Shown: positions 15,784-19,308 of the stretch, piece after piece | How the letters are laid out: every line of letters begins with the position of its first letter | Numbering within the stretch: the first letter of the stretch is position 1 | NCBI GenBank assembly: GCA_017508895.1 | Contig: JAFWRA010000005.1 | Span: 1 to 19,308, forward strand | From: Bacteroidales bacterium | GTDB lineage: Bacteria; Bacteroidota; Bacteroidia; Bacteroidales; F082 | Direction of reading: 5' to 3' | Length of the DNA: 19,308 bases | The notes under the pieces: generated by a model | What the model was told of the DNA's origin: nothing | The model's database searches: none | Seen by the model: the letters and a program-made list of their open reading frames with translations, nothing else | Program-made: the position numbers and the translations under genes

Positions 15784-15895
15784 GGAATGCTGAAAGAGGA
15801 ATGCTGAATGAGGCAAAGCCCAGCTGCGCATCGCGACATTGACTTCGTCGAATCTTCGATTTCAGCATTCAGCATTCATAATTCCGCATTAAAGA
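15784..15895. repeat. Intergenic palindromic word repeat (AATGCTGAA / TTCAGCATT) with shared 20-mer
   Basis: The spacer between lpdA and rfbC has GAATGCTGAAA and AATGCTGAAT on the left (15784-15810), and their reverse complements TTTCAGCATTC and ATTCAGCATT on the right (15860-15880), so the arms can pair over 10-11 bp in two registers. The loop contains GGCAAAGCC and the 20-mer TTCGTCGAATCTTCGATTTC (15844-15863), which occurs again, inverted, at 18047-18066. Confidence 0.75.
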
Positions 15896-17280
15896 TGAAC
15901 GCATTCACCATACGCCGCAGCCGCGGCCTCCATAATGCCTTCCGACATGGTGGGGTGGGGGAACACGGCATGGATGATGTCTTCGCCCTTGGCGCCCAGC
16001 TCACGGCAGAGCACAGCAGCAGCCACCATCTCGGTGACGTTGTCTCCGACCATGTGGCAGCCCAGCCAGTCGCCGGTCTTGGCGTCGAAGACGACCTTGA
16101 TGAAGCCGTCGCGGTTGCCGGCAGCGGTGGCTTTGCCTGATGCAGTGAAGGGGAACTTGCCTATCTTCACCTCATAGCCCGCTGCGATGGCCTTCGCTTC
16201 GCTCAGACCGACAGAGGCGATTTCAGGTGTGGTGTAGGTGCAGCCAGGAATGTTGGCGTAGTTGAGCGGCTTGGGATCCAGGCCACAGAGCTTCTCCACA
16301 CAGATGGTGGCTTCGTGGTCGGCTTTATGGGCCAAGGCGGGGCCATGCACGATGTCGCCGATGGCATAGATGCCCGGCACGTTGGTGCGATACCATTCGT
16401 CCACGTTGATTTTGCCGCGTTCGGTGGTGATGCCGAGTTCCTCAAGGCCGAGGTTGTCGATGTTGGTCTGCACACCGACGGCGGAGAGTACGATGTCGGC
16501 CTCCACGGTCTTCTCACCCTTCTTTGTGGCGATGGTGCAAACGCATTTCTCACCTGTGGTGTCGATGTGGGTCACCGAGGCTTCGGTCATTACGGTCATC
16601 TTCAACTTCTTGAAGGCACGCTCCACTTGCTTTGAGACTTCTTCGTCTTCGTTCGGGACTACGTTGGGCAGGAATTCAACCAAAGTCACCTTCACACCCA
16701 TCGAGGTGAAGAAGAAAGCAAACTCAGAGCCGATGGCACCCGAACCGACCACGACCATGCTTTCTGGCAGTTTGTCGAGTACGAGGGCTTGGCGGTAACC
16801 GATGATCTTCTTGCCGTCGATAGGCAAGGCAGGCAGCTCGCGCACGCGGGAACCCGTGGCGAGGATGATATGGTCGGCTTCGTAGAGGTTCTTGTTGCCT
16901 TCGGCGTCGGTCACTTCCACCTGTTTGTCGTCGGTCAGTTTGCCGTAGCCGGCAATGACATCCACGTTGTTTTTCTTGAGGAGGTATTGCACGCCCTTGC
17001 TCATGGTGTCGGCCACGCCACGGCTGCGAGCCACCACGGCCTCCATGTCGGGTTTCACTTCGCCTTCCACTTTGATGCCGTAGTTCTCGGCATGATTAAT
17101 ATAGGTGTAGACCTGCGCGCTCTTCAGCAGGGCTTTTGTGGGGATGCAGCCCCAGTTGAGGCAGATGCCGCCCACTTCGGCCTTCTCGACCACGGCGGTC
17201 TTCTTTCCAAGTTGTGATGCTCTGATGGCAGCCACATAGCCTCCCGGGCCGCTGCCGATAACGATGACGTCGTATTTCAT
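15889..17280 (-). CDS. lpdA: Dihydrolipoyl dehydrogenase (E3)
   Basis: This FAD enzyme reoxidises dihydrolipoamide with NAD+ in 2-oxoacid dehydrogenase and glycine cleavage complexes. The 463 residues show the FAD-binding GSGPGGYVAAIRA (9-21), the redox disulfide in GGICLNWGCIPTK (Cys40, Cys45), the NAD-binding GSGAIGSEF (179-187), and the second FAD motif YAIGDIVHGPALAHKA near 305. The C-terminal active-site pair is FPHPTMSE (His442, Glu447). All key residues are present. The partner subunits are not in this window. It follows the small membrane-protein gene by 48 nt, with a repeat-rich spacer just upstream of its ATG, and no perfect promoter box in that spacer. Confidence 0.97.
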   Translation of the reverse strand: MKYDVIVIGSGPGGYVAAIRASQLGKKTAVVEKAEVGGICLNWGCIPTKALLKSAQVYTYINHAENYGIKVEGEVKPDMEAVVARSRGVADTMSKGVQYLLKKNNVDVIAGYGKLTDDKQVEVTDAEGNKNLYEADHIILATGSRVRELPALPIDGKKIIGYRQALVLDKLPESMVVVGSGAIGSEFAFFFTSMGVKVTLVEFLPNVVPNEDEEVSKQVERAFKKLKMTVMTEASVTHIDTTGEKCVCTIATKKGEKTVEADIVLSAVGVQTNIDNLGLEELGITTERGKINVDEWYRTNVPGIYAIGDIVHGPALAHKADHEATICVEKLCGLDPKPLNYANIPGCTYTTPEIASVGLSEAKAIAAGYEVKIGKFPFTASGKATAAGNRDGFIKVVFDAKTGDWLGCHMVGDNVTEMVAAAVLCRELGAKGEDIIHAVFPHPTMSEGIMEAAAAAYGECVHL

Positions 17281-17288
17281 TGTTCTGT

Positions 17289-17335
17289 ATTTAAAGATTT
17301 AATATTCAATGATTTAAAGATTCAAAAATCAAAAA
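17289..17335. repeat. AT-rich direct repeats before lpdA (ATTTAAAGATT)
   Basis: ATTTAAAGATT occurs at 17289-17299 and again at 17312-17322, followed by the near-repeats TTCAAAAATC and AAAAATTG. The tract fills the spacer upstream of the lpdA start codon and runs into the 3' end of the small membrane-protein gene. Confidence 0.6.
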
Positions 17336-17520
17336 TTGTTGTCGATAGTTTCCTTGGATTTGCAATCCGTTGAAGGTTGAATCGGGGATATGCAATCCTC
17401 TTTTTTGTTCTTCCTCTCGCTAATCCGCTTAATCATCTTGAGCAAAACCGCCCAAAGCACAAAGAAGGCCACAACACCAACAATCCAAACGACCAATAAT
17501 TCGGTAACCATTTTGCTCAT
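17329..17520 (-). CDS. Small single-pass membrane protein
   Basis: This encodes 63 residues from the ATG at 17520 (MSKMVTELLVVWIVGVVAFFVLWAVLL). One hydrophobic helix occupies about residues 8-27, followed by a basic stretch (KMIKRISERKNKK) and a polar tail. The topology should be N-out/C-in by the positive-inside rule. A start further 5' is excluded by the perfect -7 box at 17532-17539. No family is recognised; similar tiny proteins are often left unannotated in Bacteroidales. It is the first gene of the minus-strand series that continues into lpdA. The last codons lie in repeat-like AT-rich DNA, so the tail may not be conserved. Confidence 0.6.
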   Translation of the reverse strand: MSKMVTELLVVWIVGVVAFFVLWAVLLKMIKRISERKNKKEDCISPIQPSTDCKSKETIDNNF

Positions 17521-17531
17521 TTTTGCGGGTG

Positions 17532-17539
17532 CAAAGGTA
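17532..17539 (-). promoter_or_regulatory. Bacteroidota -7 promoter box upstream of the membrane protein and lpdA
   Basis: The minus strand reads TACCTTTG, a perfect TAnnTTTG match, 11 nt before the ATG at 17520. It implies an almost leaderless transcript or use of the next ATG (17511). It may drive the whole series including lpdA. Confidence 0.6.
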
Positions 17540-17600
17540 CGAAATCGGAGCGACATATTAATATAAGGTGTAAAAAAGAATTCGTTATTCAGTTAAAATG

Positions 17601-17630
17601 TTGCAAGTTCCGAAATAATCCCTATCTTTG
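17601..17630 (+). promoter_or_regulatory. Bacteroidota promoter (-33 TTG, -7 TATCTTTG)
   Basis: TTG at 17601-17603 and TATCTTTG at 17623-17630 are separated by 19 nt, the usual Bacteroidota arrangement. The ATG of the 110-residue gene follows 25 nt later. It is divergent from the box at 17532-17539. Confidence 0.75.
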
Positions 17631-17655
17631 CACCATCATCTAAAACAGAACAACC

Positions 17656-17988
17656 ATGAATTACGACGCCAATCCCGTACATCTCCTCTATAACGATGAG
17701 GAATTGAGAGACAGAATCAACATGATTATGGACAGCCGCGACCACACCACGGGCATCACCTTCGTCAACTTGTGCTACCAGATTGTTCAGGTGGCCTTCC
17801 AAGAACATCAGGTCAAGAAAGCCGATGAGAACACCACCGTCACGAGCGAGGAGTTGGCTCCCGAGGAGCAGGTGCGCGTGAGCCGTATCCTGTGGGAACT
17901 TATCTGGAATCACAAGATTTTCCTCCTCTTTGGCCGCAGCGAACTGCTCGGTTTGAGCAACGGTGAAGACCGTTTCGTGAAGTATTAG
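17656..17988 (+). CDS. Conserved-looking 110-residue protein of unknown function
   Basis: This encodes 110 residues (MNYDANPVHLLYNDEELRDRINMIMDSRDHTTGITFVNLC and onward). There is no signal peptide or membrane helix, so it is probably cytoplasmic. The sequence suggests mostly helices: an acidic first part, a central linker rich in Glu and Thr (KKADENTTVTSEELAPEEQ), and a hydrophobic aromatic helix (ILWELIWNHKIFLLFGRSELLGL). I recognise no family. A good promoter lies 25 nt upstream, and a hairpin element plus a terminator follow, so it is a single-gene unit. The open frame on the opposite strand (17593-18072) is its shadow. Confidence 0.8.
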   Translation: MNYDANPVHLLYNDEELRDRINMIMDSRDHTTGITFVNLCYQIVQVAFQEHQVKKADENTTVTSEELAPEEQVRVSRILWELIWNHKIFLLFGRSELLGLSNGEDRFVKY

Positions 17989-17999
17989 AATAAGGTTTT

Positions 18000-18091
18000 G
18001 AAATCGACCGTCTATGTCATTCCAGCGCTGAAATATGCGAGGGAGGGAAATCGAAGATTCGACGAAAGTCAATCTATAGACGGTCGATTTC
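18000..18091. repeat. Palindromic intergenic element with perfect 16-bp arms
   Basis: GAAATCGACCGTCTAT (18000-18015) is the exact reverse complement of ATAGACGGTCGATTTC (18076-18091). The 60-nt interior holds the palindrome CAGCGCTG and, on the minus strand, the 20-mer TTCGTCGAATCTTCGATTTC (18047-18066) also found at 15844-15863. The element follows the stop of the 110-residue gene by 11 nt. No coding content is evident. Confidence 0.8.
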
Positions 18092-18102
18092 GTGTCATAT
18101 AG

Positions 18103-18145
18103 GTGTCTTTTTCGACAAAAACAGGTTGGAAAAGACGCTTTTTTT
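18103..18145 (+). terminator. Rho-independent terminator
   Basis: GTGTCTTTT (18103-18111) pairs with AAAAGACGC (18130-18138) with one G-T pair, and is followed by seven T (18139-18145). It ends transcription from the 110-residue gene and its trailing palindromic element. Confidence 0.7.
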
Positions 18146-18209
18146 ATGCAAAAGCATAAGTTTTCAACATATTTAAGTTACTGAAATACAGATAAATAAG
18201 TATTGATAT

Positions 18210-18263
18210 CAACATTTTTTTCAATTATTTTCAAAAAAGTGCTCAGCGTATTGAAAAATGTTG
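18210..18263. repeat. Inverted repeat abutting the str promoter box
   Basis: CAACATTTTT (18210-18219) is the exact reverse complement of AAAAATGTTG (18254-18263), with a 34-nt spacer; the match extends to a following CAA/TTG if two extra T are skipped. The right arm ends at the base before the TACTTTTG box. It could be an operator or simply AT-rich chance structure. Confidence 0.5.
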
Positions 18264-18271
18264 TACTTTTG
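18264..18271 (+). promoter_or_regulatory. Bacteroidota -7 promoter box of the str operon
   Basis: TACTTTTG is a perfect TAnnTTTG match. It is the only one between the terminator at 18145 and rpsL. Initiation just after it would give a leader of about 270 nt. A clear -33 TTG at the usual 19-nt spacing is not visible. Confidence 0.7.
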
Positions 18272-18277
18272 CACCCG

Positions 18278-18546
18278 CTGAATTGAATGAGGGCTTGCCC
18301 TTGAAAATGATATAGTTAAGGAACCTGATAAGTTAAACGTAATAGGTTTCTACACGATGTGACGCCAAAATCAAGCGTTCTTATAATGTCACAGCGTGGG
18401 TTTATAGACTTCTAAGCCGTCCATGGCTTATTGTGTTTCCCTGACTACATCTTGAAAGCGCTGCCCTCGGCCAGTTTGGTATGAGTTTGTAAATAATTCC
18501 TAATCAAAGGATTGAATAACTAACAAATTAACCTAACAAATTAAAA
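18278..18546 (+). promoter_or_regulatory. Long structured 5' leader of the rpsL-rpsG (str) operon
   Basis: No gene lies between the promoter box and rpsL. The leader can form AGGG/CCCT with a CTTG loop (18290-18301). It also has a nested helix: TCTA (18349-18352) with TAGA (18405-18408), CACG (18353-18356) with CGTG (18395-18398), TGTGA (18358-18362) with TCACA (18389-18393), and CGC with GCG inside. A TAAGCC/GGCTTA hairpin (18413-18430) follows. Just before the ATG is a 12-nt direct repeat CTAACAAATTAA (18520-18531, 18533-18544), an A-rich start region without a Shine-Dalgarno sequence. Autoregulation by a ribosomal protein is a reasonable but untested inference. Confidence 0.55.
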
Positions 18547-18933
18547 ATGCCGACTATTCAACAATTAGTGCGCAAAGGGCGCCAAAAATTGATCGACAAG
18601 AGCAAGTCTCCTGCATTGGATGCTAGCCCACAACGTCGCGGTGTATGTGTTCGTGTTTACACGACGACCCCCAAGAAGCCTAACTCAGCTATGCGTAAGG
18701 TCGCTAGGGTCCGTCTGACCAACCAAAAGGAGGTCAACGCCTACATCCCCGGTGAGGGCCACAACTTGCAGGAACACAGCATTGTTATGATCAGAGGTGG
18801 TCGTGTTAAGGATTTGCCAGGTGTGCGTTATCACATCATTAGAGGTGCTTTGGATACCTCTGGTGTTGATGGCCGCCGCCAGCGCAGGTCTAAGTACGGT
18901 GCTAAACGACCCAAACAAGCCGCAAAGAAATAA
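18547..18933 (+). CDS. rpsL: 30S ribosomal protein S12
   Basis: S12 lies at the decoding centre of the small subunit. The 128 residues match the family throughout: [12 protein letters not shown] at the start, [30 protein letters not shown], and [20 protein letters not shown]. Lysines at positions 43 and 88, where streptomycin-resistance substitutions usually fall, are unchanged, so a streptomycin-sensitive S12 is expected. The C-terminus has the usual basic tail ([16 protein letters not shown]). It is the first gene of the str operon, 31 nt before rpsG. Confidence 0.99.
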   Translation: MPTIQQLVRKGRQKLIDKSKSPALDASPQRRGVCVRVYTTTPKKPNSAMRKVARVRLTNQKEVNAYIPGEGHNLQEHSIVMIRGGRVKDLPGVRYHIIRGALDTSGVDGRRQRRSKYGAKRPKQAAKK

Positions 18934-18964
18934 CGATTAGTCAAAACAGAAAGACTTAACAGAC

Positions 18965-19308
18965 ATGAGAAAAGCTAAACCAAAGAAGAGAATTATCCTT
19001 CCCGACCCGAAGTACGGTGATGTGCAAGTCACGAAGTTCGTGAACAACATCATGCTCAAGGGTAAGAAGAATTTGGCTTATCAGATTTTCTACGAAGCAA
19101 TGGACATCGTTGAAAGTAAGCTCAACGAAAATCCAGTTGAGGTATGGAAAAAGGCCTTGGCCAACGTTACTCCTCAAGTGGAAGTAAGAAGCCGTCGTAT
19201 CGGTGGTGCTACCTTCCAGATTCCTTCAGAAATCCGTCCTGCCCGTAAGCAGAGCATCGGTATGAAGAACCTGATCGGTTATGCCCGCAAACGTCACGAG
19301 AAATCGAT
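18965..19308 (+). CDS. rpsG: 30S ribosomal protein S7 (partial, C-terminus beyond window)
   Basis: The ATG at 18965 opens a frame that runs to the window end, giving 114 residues of S7. Typical segments are [43 protein letters not shown], and the RNA-binding [21 protein letters not shown]7 starts assembly of the 30S head and in E. coli represses the str operon by binding the rpsL-rpsG spacer. That spacer here is only 31 nt, too short for the E. coli-type site. fusA would be expected next but is outside the window. Confidence 0.98.
   Translation, partial: MRKAKPKKRIILPDPKYGDVQVTKFVNNIMLKGKKNLAYQIFYEAMDIVESKLNENPVEVWKKALANVTPQVEVRSRRIGGATFQIPSEIRPARKQSIGMKNLIGYARKRHEKS

Noticed and set aside
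15771..15875. N-terminal extension of rfbC to 15875
   Set aside because: The extra codons run entirely through a word-repeat spacer, and the product starting at 15770 already has the standard RmlC N-terminus and length.
17593..18072. 159-codon minus-strand open frame opposite the 110-residue gene
   Set aside because: It starts inside the palindromic element, has no promoter, and runs antisense to a gene with a good promoter and terminator.
18145..18158. TATGC/GCATA hairpin with AAAA loop after the terminator
   Set aside because: Five base pairs in AT-rich DNA are expected by chance, and no function is suggested by its position.

Overview
The window looks like chromosomal DNA of a member of the Bacteroidales (phylum Bacteroidota). 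Three things point there. Several genes are preceded by perfect matches to the Bacteroidota -7 promoter box TAnnTTTG (positions 2355-2362, 4268-4275, 7956-7963, 11239-11246, 17532-17539, 17623-17630, 18264-18271). One protein ends in a type IX secretion sorting domain, and its neighbour is a tandem paralog. Translation starts lack Shine-Dalgarno sequences and sit behind A-rich leaders. Most of the window is core genome; no transposase, integrase, CRISPR array, rRNA or tRNA gene was seen.

Layout. Positions 1-2323 (minus) hold two tandem T9SS-type cargo proteins, the second cut by the window edge. 2398-2736 (plus) is a small TerB-like protein, convergent with an MFS transporter (2778-4217, minus) across a bidirectional terminator. 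Next on the minus strand come a periplasmic two-domain M16 zinc peptidase (4284-7085) and rsmG (7308-7940). A GH73 glucosaminidase with LysM repeats (8126-9088, plus) converges on an unknown cysteine-rich lipoprotein (9170-10375, minus). From 17520 down to 10526 is a long minus-strand series: small membrane protein, lpdA, rfbC, MltD-like lytic transglycosylase, uvrA, HEPN protein, MNT nucleotidyltransferase. On the plus strand, 17656-17988 encodes an unknown 110-residue protein, followed by the start of the str operon (rpsL, rpsG partial) behind a long, apparently structured leader.

Functionally these are mostly independent housekeeping genes: envelope remodelling (glucosaminidase, transglycosylase, dTDP-rhamnose synthesis), protein turnover (M16), DNA repair (UvrA) and ribosome function (RsmG, S12, S7). 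The transglycosylase and uvrA overlap by 4 nt and are probably translationally coupled.

The parts most worth a second look are: (1) the HEPN/MNT pair lies between an intact uvrA and an orphan, diverged 34-codon copy of a uvrA 3' end that begins one base after the MNT stop codon, the footprint expected of a cassette inserted at the end of uvrA; (2) several intergenic spacers are built from short repeated 'words' that are usually also present as reverse complements and form hairpins, and two of these spacers share an exact 20-mer; (3) the roughly 270-nt str leader with nested helices, and a long inverted repeat abutting its promoter box.
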